This document shows positions 11,140-19,638 of a DNA stretch of 64,000 nucleotides, in pieces. Made by a program: the position numbers and the translations under genes. A model generated the notes under the pieces. The model made no database searches and was not told where the DNA came from. It saw only the letters and a program-made list of their open reading frames with translations. Within the stretch, counting starts at the first letter, position 1, and the number at the start of each line of letters is the position of its first letter. Source of the stretch: Zygaena filipendulae (Eukaryota > Arthropoda > Insecta > Lepidoptera > Zygaenidae); the NCBI GenBank assembly GCA_907165275.2, contig OU015652.1, forward strand, positions 9,625,001 to 9,689,000, written 5' to 3'.

Positions 11140-13100
11140 AGTATCATATTATTATCTGTGCCTCTATGGTCGAGTAGCAGCTGTTAGTATGTGTTTCGTT
11201 CAACAGCTGCGTCGGATCGCCATAAACGAGTTGATAGTCAGAAAATAAAATGAAACTATCTCACGATGTTATAAATGTTACGAGAGTGGTGTAGTAAATT
11301 GTTGTTGAGAAATTGCACTGTGAGAAATCAAATTTTATACGCTTCAAACGATAGCGTAGCTTGCGTCTTGCATCAGTTGACTAAACAGTTAAAAGCTCTA
11401 TTTAAGGTTTTATACGTGATCAAGTCTCAAGAACTGTCTATTTCGCGTTTTTTTTTTCATAGAATATAGGGGGTAAACGGGCAGGTGCAGGCACGCCAGG
11501 CGCGTGCCCAGCCCTTAATTTTGGAGGGGGAAGTCACCACACTACAGTAAGTACCTGCCTACTCGGCACTGAACTTTCCAAATCAAATAATGAACTCTAG
11601 TTCATTATTTGATTCGCAAACTAGAGTTTGCGGTTTGATTTGGAAAACGTTATGAAACGTTAACGAGTGATTACTGCCGCCAATAAACATCTGCAACATT
11701 AGAAGACTTGCAGGTGCGTTGCCGACCTTTAAGAAATCGGCAATAAAAGAAGAGCTAGAATCCAAAACGGATTGATGCCCATTGGATAAACTAAACGTCC
11801 AATTTAGATTTCATATGAATTAGAAACCGGCTTTTTTGCTGGTGATATAAAAAAAATACTTATTTGCACCATCGTGATGTAGTGGTTCCTTTGTAAGATG
11901 TTTAGTTAAGTTAGTTGTAATCGTGCATCGGGAGAAATAAACGTTTTATGGTACTTAGCACATCACGTCATGGAGTCTTACGATCCTAAACCGTAGTACA
12001 TTATTATAATATTTTTTTTTATAATTAATATTCCGTCCAATGCAAAAATTATTTTAAGTTGATTGGAAGTAAGCTTCCTGCAAGTTAAATGTAAACATTA
12101 TGCAGTATTAACGCTACGTCAAAGACAGCATGACCTTAATTCTTATCTCAGCTGATTAAGACAAAGGTTACTTTATTGCATTATATAAAATTACTTACTT
12201 CAGTAAAATTGCTTCGAAATATCTACAAAATATACATTAAGTAGGTACCTATGATGTTTAACTTTAAGACGACAGATAAATTAGTTAAATGTATGAAATC
12301 CAATCAAATCATTCATTTCTTCATTAATTCTAAGTATTAGGTTTATAATCTTTAATTTATACCTACTTAAGTGTATTTTAGCGAATACCTCATCAAGTTA
12401 GGCACTCGTAATTACTGTAGTTGACACTAATGTGGCACTCTTGTCGCAATAGCACAGATTAAGGTCTGGTCACCTGGTGAATCAATGTAGAGAATAAAAA
12501 AAATGTGCTGCACTTTCTTCGGTATCCAATTTATAATATCATATAGACATGTATCTATTATTATAGTAATAAAAAACACACTTTAAATAGACCAAACTTA
12601 GCAATGATAATTCCTCTCAAAACTAAATTCCGATCTTGTTTTTCATCATGTCTCTTCTTCTTCTTCTTTAATAATGGCGTCTATAATTATAATTTGCCAA
12701 TGACAACGTTTCTTAGTAATAAAAATGTCTTCATCTACTTCTTCAATTACGGCGAAACGCCAATGACAATGTTAGATTGTTCCCCAAGTTAAAACATGGC
12801 TCTCTTCAAAGCCAGTTTCCTGCTCGGGGTCCAAAATAGATGCTGAAAAGTGACTGAAATAACGAAGACTTCACGTGACACGCGTGTGTTCGGTACGGCT
12901 TTCACCCTCATAAATCTAGTTAATTTGTGCCTTCAACAATTATCATATTGTCTCCTGATTGTCTCTAATCCGTCCAAAAAATTCTCCACCCTTTTTTTGA
13001 CACCTCACTTTTTTAAATAAAAATTAAAAAAAAAATGACATTCCAAAAGAAAAATATTAAAAAAGGTTGATAATGTAGCAAAATGCTACAATATGTAAAG
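11140..13100. other. Gene-free stretch with strong palindromes
   Basis: No coding exon recognised. At 11515-11540 the phrase AATTTTGGAGGGGGAAGTCAC matches a similar phrase near 59762-59785 (AATTTTGGAGGGGGTCACTC), so both are probably debris of one repeat family. A compound palindrome follows at 11575-11646 and is listed separately. From 11650 to 13080 nothing stands out. Confidence 0.4.
11575..11646. repeat. Nested inverted repeats with alternative pairings
   Basis: Three perfect inverted repeats overlap in 72 bases. The outer arms are TTTCCAAATCAAA (11575-11587) and TTTGATTTGGAAA (11634-11646). An inner hairpin is AATCAAATAATGAAC-TCTA-GTTCATTATTTGATT (11581-11614). A second inner hairpin is CGCAAACT-AG-AGTTTGCG (11615-11632). 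The outer arm shares bases with the first hairpin, so the structures compete. It may be the end of a small palindromic transposon; no function can be read directly. Confidence 0.7.
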
Positions 13101-13133
13101 AGGAAAAAATGCTACAATATATAAAGAGGAAAG
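13080..13133 (+). repeat. Tandem 27-base duplication
   Basis: AAATGCTACAATATGTAAAG and AAATGCTACAATATATAAAG begin two adjacent units of about 27 bases that differ at two or three positions. The second unit runs into the following Helitron-like repeat. Confidence 0.6.
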
Positions 13134-13303
13134 ATTTAATTGTTTGTTTTTTGCGATTTAACTCAAAAACTACTGGACCGATTTCAAAAACTCTTTCACC
13201 ATTAGAACGCTACATCATACCCTTGACATAGCCTATATTGTAACCCAGAATTCACGCAGGACCTCCAAGATTATCGCGAGTAAAACAGCGGGGAACAGCT
13301 AGT
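13110..13303 (+). mobile_element. Helitron-like element, second subfamily
   Basis: Differs from the main family in its middle: GCGATTTAACTCAAAAACTA, GACCGATTTCAAAAACTCTT and GCCTATATTGTAACCC. It shares the 3' end CGGGGAACAGCTAGT. The copy at 44407-44578 belongs to the same subfamily and has the clear TC 5' start. Confidence 0.55.
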
Positions 13304-13432
13304 AAAAATGCGCCAATTTAAGAGTAGATAGGTAGTAACAAAAGCTTTACTATTTACATTATTACGTTGCCGCGTTGATCAATACATACCTATTAAACGT
13401 ATTTAAAATATGAAAAGTTTGTCAGACATTAT

Positions 13433-13438
13433 TTTATT
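13433..13438 (-). terminator. Candidate polyadenylation signal of the lebocin-like gene
   Basis: TTTATT on the plus strand is AATAAA on the minus strand, about 110 bases past the stop codon of the lebocin-like gene. The position fits a short 3' UTR. It was chosen by proximity only. Confidence 0.45.
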
Positions 13439-13547
13439 TGTATAGGTAACTACTTAAGTAAAAAAAATTACTTAATACAATTATTGATATGTGTATTATA
13501 TGCGTGTACTTAATTAATTAATTTAAGAAGAGAGAAGACGAACTAAG

Positions 13548-15554
13548 TCAATGTTTTTTTTTCCCTCCAATCAGATCCCAGGGATTAGTGCGCACGTTTA
13601 GATTCCAATTTGGAATAACAATGTCTCTGTGTGAAGGTTTTCTGATTCCAGATATAATAACATCTCTTGATACTCTTTCATGGCTTCTGTGTTCGTTCGT
13701 TTCTGACTCCTCCAGCCAGAAAGATTCATCTGCAGCCCTTGTGTTACGGCGATTATAGCCAGGATGTGTGGGTCCAGTTTCTTTGCCACCACCACTTGAA
13801 GTGGAGTGACCTCCCCCACCTCTTCGGGCGTCACGGGAGTCCACGCTGCGAGCTGTCCTCTTGTTTGGGTCTAGATGTATATCATCGATGATGTTCGGTA
13901 GGAAAGGATGATCACCAGACGACGGAGCTCGAGGAATATCGTCGTCTTTGAAAAGCCAGTGAGATTCGTCTCCAGTCTCCCTTGTATTACGGCGATTGTA
14001 GCCAGGATGTGTGGGTCCAGTTTCTTTGCCACCACCATTTGAAGTGGAGTGACCTCCCCCACCTCTTCGGGCGTCACGGGAGTCCACGCTGCGAGCTGTC
14101 CTCTTGTTTGGGTCTAGATGTATATCATCGATGATGTTTGGTAGGAAAGGATGATCACCAGACGACGGAGCTCGAGGAATATTGTCATCTTTGAAAAGCC
14201 AGTGAGGTTCGTCTCCAGACTCCCTTGTATTACGGCGATTGTAGCCAGGATGTGTGGGTCCAGTTTCTTTGCCACCACCACTTGAAGTGGAGTGACCTCC
14301 CCCACCTCTTCGGGCGTCACGGGAGTCCACGCTGCGAGCTGTCCTCTTGTTTGGGTCTAGATGTATATCATCGATGATGTTCGGTAGGAAAGGATGATCA
14401 CCAGACGACGGAGCTCGAAGAATATCGTCGTCTTTGAAAAGCCAGTGAGATTCGTCTCCAGTCTCCCTTGTATTACGGCGATTGTAGCCAGGATGTGTGG
14501 GTCCAGTTTCTTTGCCACCACCACTTGAAGTGGAGTGACCTCCCCCACCTCTTCGGGCGTCACGGGAGTCCACGCTGCGAGCTGTCCTCTTGTTCGGGTC
14601 TAGATGTATATCATCGATGACGTTTGGTAGGAAAGGATGATCACCAGACGACGGAGCTCGAGGAATATTGTCGTCTTTGAAAAGCCAGTGAGGTTCGTCT
14701 CCAGTCTCCCTTGTATTACGGCGATTGTAGCCAGGATGTGTGGGTCCAGTTTCTTTGCCACCACCACTTGAAGTGGAGTGACCTCCCCCACCTCTTCGGG
14801 CGTCACGGGAGTCCACGCTGCGAGTTGTCCTCTTGTTCGGGTCTAGATGTATATCATCGATGATGTTTGGTAGGAAAGGATGATCACCAGACGACGGAGC
14901 TCGAGGAATATTGTCGTCTTTGAAAAGCCAGTGAGGTTCGTCTCCAGCCTCCCTTGTGTTACGGCGATTGTAACCAGGATGGGTGGGTCCAGTGTCTTTG
15001 CCACCACTTGAAGTGGAGTGACCTTCTCCACTTCTTCGGGAGTCACGGGAGTCCACGCTGCGAGCTGTCCTCCTGATTGCGTCTAGATGTACATCATCGA
15101 TGATATTCGGTAGCAAAGGATGATCACCAGACGACGGAGCTCGAGGAATATTATCATCTTTGAAGAGCCAGAGAGGTTCATCTCTAGCCTCCCTTGTGTT
15201 ACGGCGATTGTAGCCAGGATGTGTGGGTCCAGTGTTTTTGCCACCACTTGAAGTGGAGTGACCTCCTCCACCTCTTCGGGAGTCACGGGAGTCCACGCTT
15301 CGAGCTGACCTCTTGTGCGGGTCTAGATGTATATCATCGATATTGTTTGGTAGGAACGGATGATCACCAGACGCTGGAGCTCGCGGAATATTGTCGTCTT
15401 TGAAGAGCCAGAGAGGTTCATCTTCAACTCCTCTTTTCGGACGCAATGGACGCTTGGTTGTCAAGGGTAATCGCAACAGATTTCTACATGAAGAATCGTG
15501 GATAAGTCCCACTAGGACTATTCCGACGGCTAATACAATTAGTGTCTTTGACAT
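13548..15554 (-). CDS. Lebocin-like antimicrobial peptide precursor with seven tandem units
   Basis: Single-exon, 668-residue secreted precursor. A hydrophobic signal peptide (about residues 1-23, ending SSC) is followed by a short basic pro-region. Then come seven 80-81-residue units, each built as [30 protein letters not shown], an RXXR site (NKRTAR), SVDSRDARR, a Gly/Ser-rich HSTSSGGG stretch, GPTHPGYN and a second RXXR site (RRNTR). The units would be cut by a furin-type convertase into about 44- and 37-residue peptides. The tail (about residues 605-668) is divergent and ends [15 protein letters not shown]. The [12 protein letters not shown]...DHPFLP...LDPNKR pattern matches the N-terminal domain of lepidopteran lebocin/proline-rich precursors, induced immune effectors made mainly in fat body. 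Units 1-2 are 240 bases and the others 243. The ATG follows a good TATA/initiator. Antibacterial activity of each fragment is inferred from the family. Confidence 0.85.
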   Translation of the reverse strand: MSKTLIVLAVGIVLVGLIHDSSCRNLLRLPLTTKRPLRPKRGVEDEPLWLFKDDNIPRAPASGDHPFLPNNIDDIHLDPHKRSARSVDSRDSRRGGGGHSTSSGGKNTGPTHPGYNRRNTREARDEPLWLFKDDNIPRAPSSGDHPLLPNIIDDVHLDAIRRTARSVDSRDSRRSGEGHSTSSGGKDTGPTHPGYNRRNTREAGDEPHWLFKDDNIPRAPSSGDHPFLPNIIDDIHLDPNKRTTRSVDSRDARRGGGGHSTSSGGGKETGPTHPGYNRRNTRETGDEPHWLFKDDNIPRAPSSGDHPFLPNVIDDIHLDPNKRTARSVDSRDARRGGGGHSTSSGGGKETGPTHPGYNRRNTRETGDESHWLFKDDDILRAPSSGDHPFLPNIIDDIHLDPNKRTARSVDSRDARRGGGGHSTSSGGGKETGPTHPGYNRRNTRESGDEPHWLFKDDNIPRAPSSGDHPFLPNIIDDIHLDPNKRTARSVDSRDARRGGGGHSTSNGGGKETGPTHPGYNRRNTRETGDESHWLFKDDDIPRAPSSGDHPFLPNIIDDIHLDPNKRTARSVDSRDARRGGGGHSTSSGGGKETGPTHPGYNRRNTRAADESFWLEESETNEHRSHERVSRDVIISGIRKPSHRDIVIPNWNLNVRTNPWDLIGGKKKH
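13830..15430 (-). repeat. Seven-unit coding tandem array (240/243-base period)
   Basis: This is the DNA-level array underlying the lebocin-like protein. The last five transcribed units repeat every 243 bases and look nearly identical, including synonymous positions. The two units nearest the 5' end lack one Gly codon (240 bases) and are more diverged. This suggests growth or homogenisation from the 3' side. Unit boundaries are approximate. Confidence 0.9.
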
Positions 15555-15580
15555 TCTGGACTGTGTCGTCGAATGATATT

Positions 15581-15677
15581 ACTGAAGGAAAATCAATAGT
15601 ATTTATATGATTCAGATAAGGAAGTTGTGATGTGTCTTGTATTAGTCGTAAGTAGGTACCTACTCTGGGGAATAACC
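15581..15677 (-). promoter_or_regulatory. Core promoter and immune-type motifs of the lebocin-like gene
   Basis: On the minus strand, TATAAAT lies at 15607-15601 and an arthropod initiator TCAGT at 15585-15581, about 24 bases apart and 27 bases before the ATG. Upstream are a GATA word (plus-strand AGATAA, 15614-15619) and GGGGAATAACC at 15667-15677, which is only loosely like an insect Rel/kappaB site. Clustered GATA and kappaB sites are usual in insect immune promoters. The TATA and initiator are convincing; the kappaB match is weak. Confidence 0.5.
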
Positions 15678-15764
15678 TGATGATTCATTGTGAACGGTAA
15701 AAACTAGATTAGGCTACTCATTTATTCAGTCGTTTGTTTTAATTTCTATCTGTTTATATCAATG

Positions 15765-15953
15765 TATATAAATATGAACCGTATATAAATGTGAATTTGT
15801 TTAACTTCCAAACGACTGCATCAAAATTGATAATTTTACGGTGCTTACAGACTACATAGCTGATGGTATAGGGAGTAAAAATCAGGTAGGTACTTTGGAG
15901 TTTCTTCGGGAATCCCGAAACTCACGCGCGTGAAACCGCGAGGCACAGCTAGT
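15765..15953 (+). mobile_element. Helitron-like element, degenerate copy
   Basis: Ends with TCGGGAATCCCGAAACTCAC, GCGTGAAACCGCG and GGCACAGCTAGT. The 5' part retains ATATAAATGTGAATTTGTTT. It lies just upstream of the lebocin-like gene promoter. Confidence 0.55.
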
Positions 15954-16127
15954 AGGTACCTATTCAAAAAAATACCTATAGGTAGTATACCTAGTAAGTA
16001 TCTACATACCAAGAATGATAAAAAAAAATATAGAAAGTCCAAAATTTAAGAAAAAATAATGTGTGGACGACATCGAAATAAAAATATTTACATGGTATTA
16101 GCTCAGTTTTTTCAAAAATATTAAAAT

Positions 16128-16327
16128 ACTAGCTGTTCCCCGCGGTTTCACTCGTGATTAGTTCAGAGTTCTCGAAAGAATTCTGGGATAAAAAGTAGCC
16201 TATGTCCTTCTCTCCCCTGACAAATTGTATGCAAAATTTCATAATGATTGGTTGAGCCGTTAAAGCGTGAAAGCGTAACAAACAAACAAATAAATAAACT
16301 CAGTTTCGGATTTATAATAGTAAGGAT
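16128..16327 (-). mobile_element. Helitron-like element, near full length, inverted
   Basis: Read on the plus strand it begins ACTAGCTGTTCCCCGCGG and ends TTTATAATAGTAAGGATTA. Between these are the family words GGGATAAAAAGTAGCC, AAAATTTCATAATGATTGG and GTTAAAGCGTGAAAGCGTAA. It is one of the better preserved copies. Confidence 0.65.
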
Positions 16328-16742
16328 TATGTATATTTTGTCCTCGCTGTGTGTATAGTTATTAAGTAGGTACGATACAATTAAATGTAGGTACAACCGT
16401 TTATATACAGTAGGTAGGTAGATATTTTATTTTATTGCCAGTGCAGCGGGCAAAGGGGAACTCCTGCGATTTTCAAAGGAACTTAAGGTTAAGTAGGTAT
16501 TTAGATCCATAAGAACAATATCTACGAACATTAAAAGTCGTAAAAGATCGTACCTAGAGAGATCGTATCTAGACTTCGAGTAGAGTAGATAGGTAGGTAC
16601 TTAAGTAGGTAGGTAGATAGGATTTTCGATGCAATTACTGCATCGTTTGAGAAAATAAAATAAGATTTCAAATGGGTTGAATGGTTGAATGCGTATCGTC
16701 AGAAGTGCTTTTCGTCAAACCACTCTAGATAGTAGGTAGTGT

Positions 16743-17479
16743 TTGTTTGTATACTTTATTGAACATAAACAAAGTTTTTACAAATTGCTAAAATTAAAAT
16801 AAGTAGGTAATTTATGCTCAAAGGCGGATTTATCCCGCGAGGGGATTTCTTCCAGTCAACCTTTGAAAAATCGAAAGGATTTGAAGTAAACATTGGCGGG
16901 AGAACAGATAAAGAGAAAGGAGGTTGATAAACATCAAAATAATGGTTCGATAGAATCAAAACTAGGGATAAAAACAAGGAAAGGAAATAAAAGAAAAGTT
17001 GTAAAATAAATAGATAAGCAAAAATAAGGAATGCATAATATATTATAACAATATAAATAAATTACATATCTGCATATTCGTTATATATCAATACCTACAT
17101 AATAAACTACTGAAGACAACATAATATATAAGAAAATTTTATGAGTAAAGAAACAACGCAGGCTGAGAAAATGCTTCCTCAACTTCACTTTGAAGGATGA
17201 CAGGGATGGGGCTTGGCGAATGGGAATAGGCAGGGAGTTCCAGAGCCTCGCAGCTAGAATAGTAAAGGACTTAGTATAGGAGTAGGAATGATGAAGAGGA
17301 ATCTCAAGTGAGAATTTTATGCTTGAGCGAAGACGGCCTCCACTTTGCTGAGCAAGGAATTCAAAATTAGGTACGTCTGAGATAGTAAGGAGAGGAAGGA
17401 TTAAAGAGAATGGTGTGGAGAAGACAGAGGATGTGAGAGTTTCGGCGGAGACGGGTATAGGTAATAAGAAATATTTCAA
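16743..17479 (-). mobile_element. 5'-truncated non-LTR retrotransposon, 3' end
   Basis: Reading leftward, the C-terminus of a LINE ORF2 is followed by a 3' UTR that finishes TTCAATAAAGTATACAAACA. Its right (5') border is a Helitron-like insertion at 17489, so the copy is either truncated there or interrupted. No further ORF2 sequence was seen beyond that insertion. Assignment to a LINE clade was not possible by eye. Confidence 0.7.
17081..17479 (-). pseudogene. LINE ORF2 C-terminal fragment
   Basis: The 132-residue open stretch contains SFTILAARLWNSLPIPIRQA followed by PSLSSFKVKLRKHFLS. This AARLWNSLP...SFKxKLRxHF pattern is the typical C-terminal region after the reverse transcriptase in CR1/Jockey-like LINEs. 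The RT and endonuclease domains are absent, so it is a dead fragment and not a host gene. Confidence 0.75.
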
Positions 17480-17488
17480 TTATTGATT

Positions 17489-17711
17489 ACTAGCTGTTCC
17501 CCGCAGTTTCACCCGCCGTAATTTTTGAGTTCCCTCGGGAGTTCTGGGATAAAATGTACCCTATGTCCTTCTCTGTATCCCTGACAACATTCACATTTCA
17601 TGCAAAATTTCACGATGATCGGTTGAGCCGTTATGGTGTGAAAGCGTATAACAAACAAACAAATAAACTAACTTTCACTGTGCTTTCGCATTTATAATAT
17701 TAGTTGGGATT
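17489..17711 (-). mobile_element. Helitron-like element, near full length, inverted
   Basis: Plus-strand reading runs from ACTAGCTGTTCCCCGCAG to GCATTTATAATATTAGTTGG. It abuts the broken end of the LINE fragment, so it probably inserted into or beside that element. Confidence 0.65.
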
Positions 17712-17982
17712 AGCGATGGACAATTGTTGCAAAAAAAAAACAATCGACTGAACCGAAAATTGAACATAGATAAGCAATAGTGTGTTAACCCACACTGGAG
17801 AAATTGGGAGTAAATCGTGTTTTTAAATTATAGCGCCATTTTCTGTCAACATTTTTTATGTTCAATATTTAGTTACATACTTAAACAATGTAATAATTAT
17901 AAAACGTTCCCTAACTCTTAATAAATCGTTCTGAATAGGTAACTTAATTTTGTGGGTTAACATGTTATTGCTTATCTGCGAC

Positions 17983-18616
17983 CAATAGGGTACTTGCATG
18001 AAATTTATACTAAGAAATTGTGTCAATATTTCAAAAATAGAGCCTTAGAAAAGCGTTATCGTGAAGATTTACTAAAAAATTTTCAAAAGTTTCCAAAATA
18101 TTCAACTTTTAATTTTGTGAAACGGAACATTGCAACGAAACACCAATCACAGCCAAGCTTGACACATGACGTCACTTAATTTTTTTAGGAAACATTTACC
18201 TCTTTCAGAGAAGGCAAAAGAAACTAAGTGCATATAGTCAACGCATATTTTCCATTTTCTGAAGTTTCTTACTTTAAAATGCATCGGTAAGATGCATTTC
18301 GATTCTTTACTGGAACTTTTGGAAGATAATCGACACAGTTCAACCTTAATTTCGCTTTTGGATATTGAAGTTATCTGTCTGTCAGTGTCACATGACCCTG
18401 TCAATATGATATTGACATTTCTATCACAGATTAATAAGGCGTAATTTTGAAAAAGTGACGTCATTCCGCGTTTCGGCGGTAAGGTCTAAAGTAGGAACAT
18501 TGAAACGCTCTATTTCATTAATTTATGCATATATTTTTTTCTTTTTCTTGCTTTGTTTAAGTAGGCCATATATCTAAAAATAGACTGAAAAAAAAGTTCA
18601 TGGAAGTACCCTATTG
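17983..18616. mobile_element. MITE-like element with CAATAGGGTACTT termini
   Basis: CAATAGGGTACTTGCATGAA at the left end is mirrored at the right by the reverse complement of CAATAGGGTACTTCCATGAA, about 634 bases apart. Two TGACGTCA-type words (about 18166-18175 and 18456-18465) lie inside. No transposase is encoded, so it is non-autonomous. Open frames within it are chance. Confidence 0.65.
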
Positions 18617-18679
18617 TGCTAATGCACATTCGATTGTTGATTTAGTAGTTTCTCACCATCATTATTCGAATAATAATCT

Positions 18680-18905
18680 ACGAACTACTAACTACTGACT
18701 ACTTATTTGTAAGTAAGTACCTCAAAAGAATAAGTTATTCTTCTGAGGTAAATACTAACTGCGACGCGTGCGTGTCGTGTTGCGTCGATGGTTTGAAATA
18801 CTTAATATTTAGTAGGATAGTAATAACAATCGACGAACTACTAACTACTGACTACTAATTTGTAAGTACTAACTGCGATGCCGTATTGCGATGATTATTT
18901 AAACT
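18680..18905 (+). repeat. Tandem duplication, one copy carrying a hairpin insertion
   Basis: ACGAACTACTAACTACTGAC starts two copies, at 18680 and 18833. Both continue through TTTGTAAGTA and CTAACTGCGA. The first copy has about 41 extra bases holding the hairpin ACCTCAAAAGAATAAGTTAT...TCTTCTGAGGT (18719-18749). Its arms are 14-15 bases with one mismatch pair. Confidence 0.6.
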
Positions 18906-19638
18906 ACTTATTTAGCAGTATAGTATTATAATAGGTTAGCATAATTCAATAACTAATTCAATACCTTTTAGTATCGCCCATCACTGCTGTAGGGATTGCG
19001 CTTGCCTCTATATAAAACATAACCGTAACTTTCCAAATAATATGTAACAGACGACAAACAATATGTTTATAATATGCTTTGAAGAAACCGAAACAAAGCG
19101 TTAGTAACTTACACAGATGAATATTTTATGCTTACTGATGGGATGTTATTTTCATATTTTTTATAAGTTGTTTTTTCGCACTTACTTTCACAAGAGTTTC
19201 TTGTTAACTGATAATTTATTTGGAATTACATAAAACTAGGTACCTCACAATTTTTTTTAATAGTGTGATATTATGATATTCAAAGTTCCACTTGCTAAAC
19301 TACATTGCTAAAATGATTAAATAAGATTATTGCCTAACTTATAAGAAAGCAAATATCTTTTTTGCTAAAATACTTCATGTAAATCTGTGATGCTAAATGA
19401 CCGATTGTTAATAATCGATTGACCACAGCAGTCAGCACTATTCACTTTTCACTTGCACAAATGACAATTGACATTTCAATTTTCACAAATTTTTCAAACA
19501 TTCCGAAAATCTCAAAAATGTACGATTGTACATTGACGAAATAAATTCCGAAAAGGTTTTAAGTTGCATATTCATAATTTCTAATAATATAATTTCATTG
19601 TTCGCTTGCTCGTGTATTTTGCCAGTTTTTAAACAGTC

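Noticed and set aside
13598..15286. Repeated minus-strand frames of 67-68 residues every 243 bases
   Set aside because: They are the second reading frame of the lebocin-like array, kept open because the period is a multiple of three. No start context or domain.
13830..15430. CRISPR-like or satellite array
   Set aside because: The repeats are 243 bases long, contiguous without spacers, and coding. The genome is eukaryotic.
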